Below are positions 31,523 to 41,300 of a DNA stretch of 49,433 bases, one piece after another (the first letter of the stretch is position 1; the number at the start of each line of letters is the position of its first letter). Where the stretch lies: the IMG/VR virus record IMGVR_UViG_3300037189_030898, positions 1 to 49,433 of that record. One strand, given 5' to 3'. This stretch comes from a virus. Under the pieces are notes generated by a model. The model was not told the origin of the DNA. It was given only the letters and a program-made list of their open reading frames with translations, and searched no databases. Position numbers and translations under genes: made by a program.

Positions 31523-33007
31523 TTATATGGAATTAAAGAGAGCATCATAGTCATCTTCAATTATATTATCAACTATAGCGGGTTCTGGAGAATTAGTTAT
31601 TTCAGAATATTCAGACCTTAATTCGTCTGCCATTCTACTTACTTCTTCATCATCACTATAAAATTCGCTATTTTGTCCACTCTCTTCAGAAAGTCTAAAA
31701 TAGTCTTTATGCATTGTGTAAAATTTATAACTTTCTTCGTAACCATTGTCACGATTGGCAATTACTTTAATTTTCATTCTACTCTCTAATGGACTTCTCA
31801 TTAGGCCAAATAGAGCATCAACTGTATGGATTAGACCAAATGACTCAGCTACTGAATCCATACCTAAATCAAAATTATCAATATCTTCTCGACGAATTTG
31901 AGTGGCACTTATTATACACCATTCATTTCGCATAGCAACACCTCTAAGTTCTTCAGAAATAGCTTTGATCTTTTCATAAAGACCATTTTGAGTATTAATA
32001 GGTCGTAATAGGTTTAGATAATCTACTACGACTACTTTAAACTTCTTATTCATCTTTTGCTCAAGTCGAACAAAATAATTTTCAATATCAATTGCAGTAG
32101 CTCCACCAGTAGGAAACTCCTTAACGATTAACTCGCCAATGTTTTTACCGGAATCCTTAAGCTCTTGAATCTTGTTTTGAACAAGCTTAGATGCAGCTTC
32201 ATCTGTGATCATTGCATAGTCTTCGGATTTTATATTTAAAATATTCGATCCGATTCGCTTCATATATGAACGATCAGCTAATTCAACTGTGACTAATCCA
32301 GTAACGTTTCCAGAAAGAAATGATCGAGCTGCAATATTTCCAAGAACCATTGATTTACCAACTTTAGGTCGACCTTGAAAAACTACAAGTGCTTTTGAGT
32401 TCCACCCTCCTCCTTGAACTTTATCTAGAAAAGCAAAGCCAGTTGGGCTTCCTGATTTTGAAATTTGGATATGAGATTCTGGATTAAAGAAATTTAGGCC
32501 AGTATCTGCGCTTGAGAAGTTTAGAGCAAGTTTAGTACTAATATCGTTTCTAATCTTTTCAGAGATCTTATCAATATTTCCTGGATCAATTGGAGTGGTT
32601 TTTAGATAGGTAAGTAGATCAAAGACAGTTAAGTTTAAATTTCTTAAGAGAATAAATGATCTAACATATTTGTAAAGATAATCATAATTATATTCATTTA
32701 GATTAAATGCATACAATTCACTAAATTCATCTTCATCTAAATTAACATTGCCTAGGTCAAGATAACTTCTGAGTTCTTTTTTATTTGGAATCTTCTCGTA
32801 TTCTTTAAAAAACTTTATTGCTACTTTAAATGATTCTTGTCGGTCATCATCATTAAAATAACTAGGCTTCATCATTGTGATTAATTCTTCACGTCTTAAA
32901 GAGTCATGATTAGATGGCTTTAGATCATTAAGGTCATTATCGGAATTTAGGATAAAATTCCAAACCATCTTTTCAAGAGAGTCAATATTTTCTGTAAAAT
33001 CAATCAT
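31523..33007 (-). CDS. gp41: Replicative DNA helicase, DnaB/T4 gp41-like
   Basis: A 494-residue hexameric helicase. An N-terminal helical domain leads to the RecA-like core: Walker A GRPKVGKS (212-219), a VTVELADRSYMKRI segment, and Walker B KVVVVDYLNLL. ISATQIRRED and KIKVIANRDNG follow. It unwinds the fork 5'-3'. The extreme C terminus, EDDYDALFNSI, closely resembles that of the gp32-like SSB (EDDEYDSLFSNL), which suggests a shared binding partner. It overlaps the upstream gene by 8 bases. Confidence 0.95.
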   Translation of the reverse strand: MIDFTENIDSLEKMVWNFILNSDNDLNDLKPSNHDSLRREELITMMKPSYFNDDDRQESFKVAIKFFKEYEKIPNKKELRSYLDLGNVNLDEDEFSELYAFNLNEYNYDYLYKYVRSFILLRNLNLTVFDLLTYLKTTPIDPGNIDKISEKIRNDISTKLALNFSSADTGLNFFNPESHIQISKSGSPTGFAFLDKVQGGGWNSKALVVFQGRPKVGKSMVLGNIAARSFLSGNVTGLVTVELADRSYMKRIGSNILNIKSEDYAMITDEAASKLVQNKIQELKDSGKNIGELIVKEFPTGGATAIDIENYFVRLEQKMNKKFKVVVVDYLNLLRPINTQNGLYEKIKAISEELRGVAMRNEWCIISATQIRREDIDNFDLGMDSVAESFGLIHTVDALFGLMRSPLESRMKIKVIANRDNGYEESYKFYTMHKDYFRLSEESGQNSEFYSDDEEVSRMADELRSEYSEITNSPEPAIVDNIIEDDYDALFNSI

Positions 33008-33332
33008 TCGTTAGATAAAAATAAGTTAGTCCTTTTTTTGTAAAATATATGAAGTCACCTTCAGTCGTAAGATAATCATCAGCGATCATTGTCTTTAATG
33101 ATTTAACTAAGTTTGTTTTAAAAGTTTCATCTTTGATCTTATCTCCAAATACATACTTTAGAGATTTGGATGAAAATTTTATGTTTTTTAGCTCTAAACT
33201 CTTTTCTTTGGAGTTAGCCACTCGTATTATGTACTGTAATATCTCAAAAAGGAGGGTAAACTCGTCGCTTAGTCCCTCCTCATTGTACAGATTCAAATAA
33301 TACTTTATTGGTAAATTAGAGTGCAGCGTCAT
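33000..33332 (-). CDS. Unknown small protein between UvsX and helicase, winged-helix-like
   Basis: A 110-residue protein. The pattern of helices followed by a terminal strand pair (MIADDYLTTEGDFIYFTKKGL) looks like a winged-helix domain. It overlaps the 3' end of uvsX by 17 bases and the helicase start by 8, so its expression is tied to both. It may be a DNA-binding replication accessory protein; this is inferred from position and predicted fold only. Confidence 0.5.
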   Translation of the reverse strand: MTLHSNLPIKYYLNLYNEEGLSDEFTLLFEILQYIIRVANSKEKSLELKNIKFSSKSLKYVFGDKIKDETFKTNLVKSLKTMIADDYLTTEGDFIYFTKKGLTYFYLTND

Positions 33333-34521
33333 CTTCGTCGTCAGTTAAGTCGTTAAGTTCACTAGTCTCTAATAAGTCGATTTCATCTTGTGTTTCTGGA
33401 AATTTAAAAGTAGGTTTAATTACTTTTTCATCAAGCTCCATTAATACATCGTGGGTAAATAATCTACCTGTAAAAAATTCTTTGACTGGTACAAGATCTC
33501 CATTATGTCGAATAACGTAGCTCTTTCCAAGTTTCTTAGGTAGGAAATAGAATGTCTCTCCATCTACTTTAAATTCGGAACAAATTGATTGCTCGTCACT
33601 CTTTAATTTTGAAAATTCTTTTTCAGTTAACTTATTTCCTCGACCAACTCCGCAATTTTCCCAATTGACAAACTGTTCAAGTCCTACATATTGATTCATT
33701 CCTTTATGGAACGAGATATGGAATTCAATATCAATTGGTTTAGCGAGACGATTTTTTCTGGTTTTGGATCGAACGATAATTCCGGTGGTAGTCTTAGCCT
33801 CATCTCTTAGGGTTCCTTTACTTAACATTAAGATAATTGATGCTGAGAACTCAGGACCTCCTCCACCAGACATTCCTTTAGGAGTATACTGATCCATTGA
33901 AGCATAAGTATGATTAGTAAAGATAAATGGGACTTTTAAATTAGATAGCTCAAGAGTAAACGACTTAAATAGTGATCTCATCTCTTTAGAACGGAGACCC
34001 ATATCCGATGCGTTTTTACCAGCATCCATATCTCTTTTACTCTTATCAGTATCGAGCATTCCTACTGAGTCAACAAAGATTGCAGCCTTTAATCCTGGAT
34101 TATCTCGCATAGTTTCAATAAAATCATTAATGAAGAATTTAACATCACTGATTAAACCCATACGAAGGTATTTTAATTTTTCTAGATCTACTCCAAATTT
34201 GATATAATCTGATCTATCGATTGCACCTTCAGTGTCAATATAGAAAACAAAATAGTCTTTCTTTTGAAGCTCTCTAACTGCATTTAAGCAAAGGAATGTT
34301 TTACCTGCACCAGAATCTCCAGCGATTCCAATACTTCGAGTGTTTGGATATCCACCGAATACTGATCCTGAGATTTGAGCATTTAAGAGATAATTTCCAG
34401 TTGGAATATAATCATCAATATCTGAAAATCCCATTAGGGTGATCTTGGTTTTTACCTTCTTTTCTAGGAGGTCATTGAATTTATTAAAAGCATTAATTGC
34501 GTCGTTTGTTGACTTTGCCAT
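33316..34521 (-). CDS. uvsX: UvsX/RecA-like recombinase
   Basis: A 401-residue protein. Walker A is GDSGAGKT (68-75). FYIDTEGAID and AAIFVDSVGML (Walker B) follow, then the DNA-binding loop region FTNHTYASMDQYTPKGMSGGGGPEFSAS. The C terminus is acidic (DLTDDEDDAAL), as usual for UvsX regulation by SSB and loaders. It forms filaments on ssDNA for strand exchange and recombination-dependent replication. It is the first gene of the helicase operon. Confidence 0.95.
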   Translation of the reverse strand: MAKSTNDAINAFNKFNDLLEKKVKTKITLMGFSDIDDYIPTGNYLLNAQISGSVFGGYPNTRSIGIAGDSGAGKTFLCLNAVRELQKKDYFVFYIDTEGAIDRSDYIKFGVDLEKLKYLRMGLISDVKFFINDFIETMRDNPGLKAAIFVDSVGMLDTDKSKRDMDAGKNASDMGLRSKEMRSLFKSFTLELSNLKVPFIFTNHTYASMDQYTPKGMSGGGGPEFSASIILMLSKGTLRDEAKTTTGIIVRSKTRKNRLAKPIDIEFHISFHKGMNQYVGLEQFVNWENCGVGRGNKLTEKEFSKLKSDEQSICSEFKVDGETFYFLPKKLGKSYVIRHNGDLVPVKEFFTGRLFTHDVLMELDEKVIKPTFKFPETQDEIDLLETSELNDLTDDEDDAAL

Positions 34522-34565
34522 AATTATGTATTTTAATATATTCTACTAGAGAAAGGGTAAAAGTT

Positions 34566-35123
34566 CTATTCTGAAATATAAGAAAGTAATAAAATAGAAC
34601 AGGAAAGAGTTAGGGTATCACAAATTTCTCCTCGCATAACTCTACTAAATCGTACTTTGTCGATTGAATGCATTTTAGATTCTGGATCAATTATTTTAGG
34701 CATAAATCCAGTAGGGTCTTCACTATAATTAGTTAAGTTAAGAGCGTAACACTTATAGGTCTTAGTAAAAGGAATAGTGTGCTGTATTTGTCCTAAATAA
34801 AAAATATCATTTACATCAATATCAGATAAACCTAATTCAGAATCTATACAATCAGAAAGAGATTCATGATATGTATTAAATTCGTCAGGTTTAAGAGACG
34901 CGGTGATACACCTTTTATTTTCTCCATTTAAAACATAATCATGATACTTTGCAAGATATACATTTTTTATTTGGTCGTTTTCATTAACGTCAAAAGGAAG
35001 CAAACAAATTGCTTCCCTCGATGACGAAATTCTTTTGAAACTTCCCTTATCTCCAGTAAAATTTAGGACTTTAAACTTATCGTCTGAATATTCTTCGTTT
35101 GAATTAAATTGGTCATTCTTCAT
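34566..35123 (-). CDS. Unknown protein, possible degenerate Nudix fold
   Basis: A 185-residue protein. Residues about 30-130 follow Nudix order: strands REAICLLPFD and KNVYLAKYHDYV, then a helix TYHESLSDCIDSELGL at the Nudix-box position. The catalytic REx2EE glutamates are mostly missing, so hydrolase activity is doubtful. The family may be a degenerate Nudix protein used for binding. It overlaps the previous gene by 11 bases and follows the replication genes. Confidence 0.45.
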   Translation of the reverse strand: MKNDQFNSNEEYSDDKFKVLNFTGDKGSFKRISSSREAICLLPFDVNENDQIKNVYLAKYHDYVLNGENKRCITASLKPDEFNTYHESLSDCIDSELGLSDIDVNDIFYLGQIQHTIPFTKTYKCYALNLTNYSEDPTGFMPKIIDPESKMHSIDKVRFSRVMRGEICDTLTLSCSILLLSYISE

Positions 35124-35751
35124 GTATCTCAGTAATATTTACAGTAGGGCCAGTCTTTCTTTGTTTTGGTGGTTGAGGAACTACCATTGTTGAAATAGAA
35201 GATTGTACTACTGTTTTATTTATCGCTCTAAATACATAATCAGATAATTCGCCAAGAAACTTATCTTTATCCTTTGCATTAGAATACATCATTTTTAAAA
35301 AATCCTGGTCAGGTAGGCTAATAGTCACCTGTAAATCTATATTTCTTTCCTCAGAATTAAACATTTCAAACATATTTGATGCTGCAGGCTGAGGCTGTAC
35401 TTGTTGTTGAACCGACTGAGGATTTCCGATTGGTCCTGGACCGCCCATTGGACCATTTTCCAAAGGTACTTGTGGAGCAATTGGTCGAGGTGGACCGGAA
35501 ATAGATTCAACCTCGGCTCTAGTCAAAGGCTGCATGTCTCCATGTATCATCAATAGACTAGTATTTAATTGAGAGGTATCTACACTTGACCCATCATCAA
35601 ATACTGCAAAAAATCGGTCTCCTCGAGGTTCGATATTTCTACACGTAACTAGTTTACCTAATAACTCAGGTCGATTTGTTTTGATCCACTGGAATTTTGC
35701 TCCAGAGAAATTCTCCATTAAGGAAATTAATTTGTTTTCGTCAAAGTGCAT
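35113..35751 (-). CDS. Unknown protein with Pro/Gln-rich linker
   Basis: A 212-residue protein from ATG 35751 (MHFDENKLISLMENFSG), which starts 17 bases after the upstream stop; an earlier in-frame ATG at 35835 would overlap that gene by 68 bases. The N-terminal domain (about 80 residues) is followed by a Pro/Gly/Gln linker (GPPRPIAPQVPLENGPMGG) and a C-terminal domain (VTISLPDQDFLKMMYSNAK). No recognised family. Likely part of the DNA-replication operon. Confidence 0.5.
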   Translation of the reverse strand: MHFDENKLISLMENFSGAKFQWIKTNRPELLGKLVTCRNIEPRGDRFFAVFDDGSSVDTSQLNTSLLMIHGDMQPLTRAEVESISGPPRPIAPQVPLENGPMGGPGPIGNPQSVQQQVQPQPAASNMFEMFNSEERNIDLQVTISLPDQDFLKMMYSNAKDKDKFLGELSDYVFRAINKTVVQSSISTMVVPQPPKQRKTGPTVNITEIHEE

Positions 35752-35767
35752 TTGATCTTGGTTTTTT

Positions 35768-36100
35768 TTAGGAATTAAGTTCTTCCATAGTTGAGGCAGA
35801 TTTATTGTCCTCAATCGCTTTAAGAAATTCATCATCTAATGGTCCATTATTTGGAATGTTTGATCCTGGTGGGACAATTGAAATAGTTGGAAAATGATCC
35901 GCTGGAACTGCTCCAGTTGAAGTATTCCATAATGGATTATACATTTCACCAGTAACCCGACTAGACAATAGTCTATCTTTAGCTAAGGGCAATGCTGAAA
36001 TCTTTTTTCTAACCTCCTTAATTTGTTGAGGAGATGGCGAGTTCTTACATGCGTCTAAGAAACCTTCGAGCCAGTTTACAAAATCTTGTGCTGTGTTCAT
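35768..36100 (-). CDS. Unknown protein following polymerase fragment
   Basis: A 110-residue protein. It begins MNTAQDFVNWLEGFLDACKN, a helical start like that of other small phage proteins of unknown role. The middle (PTISIVPPGSNIPNNGP) is Pro/Asn-rich and probably flexible. It starts 9 bases after the polymerase stop. It shows no polymerase motif, so it does not supply the missing polymerase half. Confidence 0.5.
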   Translation of the reverse strand: MNTAQDFVNWLEGFLDACKNSPSPQQIKEVRKKISALPLAKDRLLSSRVTGEMYNPLWNTSTGAVPADHFPTISIVPPGSNIPNNGPLDDEFLKAIEDNKSASTMEELNS

Positions 36101-36109
36101 ATTATTTGG

Positions 36110-37531
36110 TTATTTTGAGTTTTTTAATTGTTTAATCTCACCCTGAGTTTTGATACGTTCATCATATAATCTAGTAAGAATTTTTCTAGCAACTGAATCA
36201 GTTTTACTTGAAAACATAGTATCGTTTTTAGTATGGATTTCAGTGCCATCTTTTTTGACCTTATCGGTTTTTCCAAGATAGGTATCCGGTGAAATATTAA
36301 ATTGGATTTGAATATTTGGATACATTGAAGAGAAATCATAACATGCAACTGCGCCATAATATCCAGGAATTGGATCTTTTACATAGGCTCCAGCATAGGT
36401 ACCATCAATTACCTCTTCTCCCCAAGGAAGTTTCATCATCTTCATGTTCTTATTTAGGAATTCACGGCACATTAAGATCTCAGCAATATACACTGGACTA
36501 AATACTTTGTTTACTTCTACTTGAGCGACATTTGCCATTGCAAAGGCAACATCCATTAGGGCAAGTTTATCCTCTATTAATTTAACTAGGATAACGTCAA
36601 TCACGTTATACATAGTAAAGAGATAAGTATCCTTTTGGAATTCCATAAATGAAGAATAATCATGATGTAGTTTTGCAGTACCTAACACTAAGTCTGCGAT
36701 ATAGTCTAGTTTATAGTTTTCTACTACTTTATATGGCTTCATTTTTTCAAAGACTTGCATATAATCGAGAACACCTAAATGGGTAGGAATCTTAACCTTT
36801 GAAACAGTTGATCGAGTTGGCATGTTCTCCATCATATCGATCTTTAGATTCTTACCTCGATTCATCAAGTACTTCCAGTCAAATTCAGTAACATTCCAAC
36901 CAGTAACAAAATTAAAGTGAGGCATGATCTTATGAAAGTAGAACGCCATTAATTCGTCTTCACTCTTAAAGAATTTATATTTGATTTTAAAATCTTGATT
37001 AAAGAGACGCGCATCTTCTGGTTTTTTAGGAACAGTTTTTCGGAAGTAGTCATTAACTCCTTTTTCCATTTGAACTATTTGTTCTGGAGTAAGTCCATCC
37101 GGTTGATCTTCGGTATTTAGGATAGAGAGAATGTAGGTAACATTATCTTCATTGCAAAATGAGATAAGTCCAACCGGCATTCGGGCTTTATCTGGCTCTG
37201 GAAAAGAGTCATCGATTAGTTTAATCTCAATATCAAGATATGTTTTCTTAGGAAAATTATCAAAATTGTAGACCATTTCAAGTTCTTCAGCAGTTAATTT
37301 CTCTTGAATCAACTCTTGAATTCTAAACTGATTCATGTATTGACCTTGAGAGTTACCTTTCTTTACAAACTTACCATTCCAGTTTTTGGTGGCAGTTGGT
37401 GTTTGAGATTCCACCCAATTGTACATTTCATGATCCATTAATCTTTTACGAATAAACTCAATCTTTCCACTCTCATTATAATATGAGATTGTTAATACAT
37501 TGTCATTAAGTATTTCTGCACCAATTATCAT
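36110..37531 (-). CDS. gp43: Family-B DNA polymerase, N-terminal/exonuclease half (gp43-like), split
   Basis: A 473-residue protein. Exo I is YLDIEIK (D100, E102), Exo II is NVTEFDWKYL (N213-D218) and Exo III is YNVIDVILV (Y308-D312), giving a full 3'-5' proofreading exonuclease. Polymerase motif A is CYDFSSMYPNIQ (398-408). The chain ends at about the fingers helix (RLYDERIKTQGEIKQLKNSK, stop) before motif B (KxxxNSxYG) and motif C (DTD). T4 gp43 has about 900 residues. The rest is not encoded next to it or elsewhere in this window. A split gp43 (43A/43B) is known in some Aeromonas T4-like phages. No intein fragment is seen. It overlaps the upstream zinc-ribbon gene (ATGA). Confidence 0.92.
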   Translation of the reverse strand: MIIGAEILNDNVLTISYYNESGKIEFIRKRLMDHEMYNWVESQTPTATKNWNGKFVKKGNSQGQYMNQFRIQELIQEKLTAEELEMVYNFDNFPKKTYLDIEIKLIDDSFPEPDKARMPVGLISFCNEDNVTYILSILNTEDQPDGLTPEQIVQMEKGVNDYFRKTVPKKPEDARLFNQDFKIKYKFFKSEDELMAFYFHKIMPHFNFVTGWNVTEFDWKYLMNRGKNLKIDMMENMPTRSTVSKVKIPTHLGVLDYMQVFEKMKPYKVVENYKLDYIADLVLGTAKLHHDYSSFMEFQKDTYLFTMYNVIDVILVKLIEDKLALMDVAFAMANVAQVEVNKVFSPVYIAEILMCREFLNKNMKMMKLPWGEEVIDGTYAGAYVKDPIPGYYGAVACYDFSSMYPNIQIQFNISPDTYLGKTDKVKKDGTEIHTKNDTMFSSKTDSVARKILTRLYDERIKTQGEIKQLKNSK

Positions 37532-37761
37532 ACTCTAGGTTTAAATAGTTCGTTAATGTGTCCACAGTTTGAACAGGCAATTACTGGAATTGGAGCAATA
37601 GAGTCGTGTTCCGCGCCTGACATAAACTTAGATACTTTTTTAATCATCATTTTTTCTTCAAATACTCGTCCTTTGCACTCTTCGCATTCAATATACGGAG
37701 CGTCTGCTAAATTAACATTTAATTGAGGTTGAGCTTGACCGCCACTTTGTAATGGATCCAT
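37528..37761 (-). CDS. Small zinc-ribbon protein upstream of polymerase
   Basis: A 77-residue protein with two CxxC pairs (YIECEECKGRVFEEK and IACSNCGHINEL) separated by about 35 residues, forming a zinc ribbon. Similar short zinc-ribbon proteins occur next to DNA genes of other T4-like phages. Its stop overlaps the polymerase ATG (ATGA), so it may be a polymerase partner; that role is inferred. Confidence 0.65.
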   Translation of the reverse strand: MDPLQSGGQAQPQLNVNLADAPYIECEECKGRVFEEKMMIKKVSKFMSGAEHDSIAPIPVIACSNCGHINELFKPRV

Positions 37762-37777
37762 AGTTATTATACTTTTT

Positions 37778-38245
37778 TTAATATCCTCTTTTCTGTCTTT
37801 CGCGATTTTCTGCGTTCTTTGCCATGTACATATTGTACATTTCTTGAGGAGTCATGCCGATTGAAATAGCATAATTCATAAAGAAGTGTAGCATGTCAAC
37901 TATTTCAAATTTACATTCCAATTGGTCACCTTCAGAAAGATCGGAAAACTTCATGAAACTATATTTACTAAAGTCACTCTTCCAATATTTCCAAATAGCG
38001 TTTCCGCTACCGTCTTTGATTCCACCAAGTGCATCAGTTGCCTCATGGATTTCATCAACTATTGCGTGGGTATTGGCATGCCAAAATGACATGATCTCGC
38101 GAAGAGTCATATTGTCAAAATTCCATCCATATACAGTGCTTTGAGTATCCTTTTGGAGAGCCATAATGTCTCCTAGAGTATCAGTGCTTTGTGAATATAG
38201 ATCTTCGATCTTAAGATCGGCACAAGTATTATCGATATTTGCCAT
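37778..38245 (-). CDS. Dimeric all-alpha dUTPase/NTP pyrophosphatase (MazG-like)
   Basis: A 155-residue protein of the all-alpha NTP-PPase superfamily. FWHANTHAIVDEIHEATDALG contains the first ExxE metal site, IWKYWKSDF follows, and CKFEIVDMLHFFMNYA supplies the second (ExxD) site. This pattern is that of dimeric dUTPases. It would hydrolyse dUTP to dUMP, preventing uracil incorporation and feeding the ThyA-family enzyme. It is the first gene of the polymerase operon. Confidence 0.85.
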   Translation of the reverse strand: MANIDNTCADLKIEDLYSQSTDTLGDIMALQKDTQSTVYGWNFDNMTLREIMSFWHANTHAIVDEIHEATDALGGIKDGSGNAIWKYWKSDFSKYSFMKFSDLSEGDQLECKFEIVDMLHFFMNYAISIGMTPQEMYNMYMAKNAENRERQKRGY

Positions 38246-38330
38246 TCTTATTGTATTTTGTTATCTTATACTGTAAAACGAGTCGAGGATCTTAATTTTT
38301 CAATTTTTTTAGATTTATTGATGCTATTTA

Positions 38331-38350
38331 AGATAAATAATTAAAAATAT
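38331..38350 (+). promoter_or_regulatory. Late promoter-like motif before tail sheath
   Basis: agataaataattaaaaatat, with ATAAATA at 38333-38339, 28 bases before ATG 38361. Confidence 0.7.
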
Positions 38351-38360
38351 CTATACCGAG

Positions 38361-41300
38361 ATGGCTGAACCAAGGATAAACTTAAATAATTACAAGTCTA
38401 GTGGTGTTTACACAGTTGAAATCGATGCAAGTGAGAACGTAGTTTTACCTCTTACAACTGGTCGTTTGATCGTAGGATCAAGTAGAGTTGGACCCTTTAA
38501 TACTGTTGTATTGATTAATGACATTAGAACTTTACGAGCAGTATTTGGAGAAATCGATCCAAAATTAGAAAAAGCAGGAAGTTACTTCCATAGAACAATT
38601 GAGGTTGCTCTAAGAGAAGGACCAGTATTTGCAATGAATGTATTGCCTTTAGATACTTATATTGCTATTCCTGCATCAAATTTGGACCAGGCTGCATTCA
38701 CTACATTCAATACTGAATCTGCTGCAAATAATGATGGTACTAACCAGTATCCAATCGTTGAATTCTTTAATCGTCAGAGATTATGGTTTGCAGACGCAGA
38801 TAAAGTAAATAAATCTAAAAACTTAGCATTAGGTGATGATTATATCACTACTCCTGGAGGATTTGGTATAACTACTTCTGCATCAAACAAGGTTCTTTCA
38901 TTTGCAAACTTAGGACAATCTAATATGACTGTATGGGTAAGAAAAGCAAATGTTTCTGGCTTTGATGTTACTGCTACCGAATGGTATGCAAGTGTTGGTG
39001 GAGGATCAGTTGAATTTCCATCGTTTCTTCACCCAGATGATTTTATCTCTGACTATTTTGTTGAGGTAATCGTAGTTAATGGAGATTGGACAAATTACTT
39101 AAAACTTTCAAATGACCCGATCTATAAATCCTACTTTGATGCCTCTGGTTTAAAGAGTGCTAATTCAGCAAACTTTTTTGCATTAAGAGAAATCAGAGTA
39201 ATTAATAGAACAATCGGATGTTTAATCCCTGATTTTAGAGATCAGAGTGGAGTAACAGTTTCAATTGACAGACTGGTAAACAGAGCATTCCCAACAACTG
39301 GATTAATTTGTGCACTAGACACTGAAAAATTAGACTTAATTGATCTTACGAATGATACTTTTCTTGATACTGATGTATATACTCATAGAGTTGATATAAT
39401 TGGTCAAGGTATTGATGAACTAGCATACTACGCTGATAATGGAGGTTTTGATAACGTCTATATTGGAGGAATAACACCGACCGGCTTTACTACAAACGGT
39501 TTAGGTACAGTATATTCTACTGCAACTGGTGTTGCAACCACAAGTGCTGGTGGCGGTACTGGCTTAACGGTAGATATTACTGCTACTCTTGGTGTAATTA
39601 CTAGTATTGTTGTAAATAATCCTGGAACTGGATATGAAGTAGGTGATACTATCACTATCGTTGGAGGTACCATTCCTGAGATTTTAACAGTTACTGCAGT
39701 TACATACGCTAACCCAGCAGTTAATGCAACTCCATTAATTGATACAATAAGTTATTCTAGACCAGTTGATGCTGAATTAGTATTTGAAATGGATAGTACT
39801 ATAGTAGAAGCTACCTTTTTATTAGGTACCGGTGTAGCAGTTGGTGATCAATACCTTATCACTGCAGCAACAGACTATATTGTTGCAATGGAAGGAAGTA
39901 AGTTATATGAAGCATATACAAAAGGTTTCCTAAAAACTGGAGATACTAGTTCAGACGGTATTAACCCGACTCGTTATTTAAAAGTGGTTGATAATTTAAC
40001 GGTTCTTACTTTTAAATATATCAAAATTGAAGTATACTCAGGAATATCATTGACTTCACAAGTTAATGCTAATGCGTATAACGTATCTGGTTCAGATTAC
40101 TTTAAAGTTGCCCTAGCTGACGGTGACGATTTTAGTCACACCTTTGACTTGACGGATACTGCAATATTTGCAAGTTATTCAATTGCTCAGCCTAATGTGT
40201 TGACTCTTGAATTAGATGGAGCAATCAGTGTACCAAATAAAGCACTAGTTAATAAATATATTAAGCCAAATAGTTATATCAAAGCTGCAACAACTGATGG
40301 TAGATCAAGATTATTAAAAATAGTATCAGTATTTACACCAGATCCTTTACTTGCTCCAGATACTATTAAAGTTACAACAATGGCGCCTTCAGTAGACGAA
40401 GTAACTGGATTAGATACTACTGGATTAGAGATTCAAGTGTATATTGGAATTCCTAATTTCGTGACTAACTTAAAAGGTCAAAAATTAGCAGCATTCAAAT
40501 TAAGAAATGATGTTTTACCTGATGGTACAGCGGATCGATTAGAAGGAACTGGCGGAATCTTAGATTATCTTTTCACAGATACTTTAATCCCACAAGCACT
40601 TTCAAATGGAGAATTAATTGATTTTAGATATGTAGTCGATTCTTATTCAGGTACAATATCTGCTTCTTCTAAATATCAACTTGCTAAATTAGCTGCAGTA
40701 AATGGTCAAGCAATGGCACTTTTAAATGCTCCATCAATGCAACAATTTGAGAAATCAGTTGACCCTAGCTTTATTGATACTACTAATAAATTGGTATCTA
40801 CTGAGTTAATCGCAGCAGGTGGTAATACTACACTGAATCCAAGCTTCCTTTATAAGTTTGCTGAAGAGGATGTTAAAGGAGTTCCATTATCTTCTTATGC
40901 ATCATATCACTTCCCTAACCTAATCGTAAGAAGCGGAAGCAAGAATATCTCAGTTCCTCAAGCAGGATATATTTCTAACTTATACGTTAGAAAATTCAAA
41001 AATGGTACTCCATTCTTGATTGTAGCTGGTGGAAAACGTGGAGCTCTTAATGATCCAGAAATAGTCGGATTAGAATATGATCTTACTGATGATGATAGAG
41101 ATTACTTAGAGCCAGCTGGATTTAACTTAACAGTTAAGCGTAGAGGATTTGGAATTATCTTGTTCTCTAATAACACTGCATACCAAAGAATTAATTCAGC
41201 TCTTAATAATGCTCACGTTAGAGATAACTTATCTACTATTGAGAGAGACCTTGAGAAAATCTTATTTAACTTCTTGTTTGATTTCAATGATGAGATTACA

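Noticed and set aside
36110-36200. Split intein or intron at the polymerase end
   Set aside because: No Cys/Ser-led intein segment follows the break; the gene simply ends with a stop, and the next gene starts 9 bases later with unrelated sequence.
36124-36357. Open frame overlapping the polymerase end, considered as a frameshifted continuation of the polymerase
   Set aside because: It lies within the polymerase in another frame, has no motif B or C, and its sequence is only a frame shadow of the motif A region.
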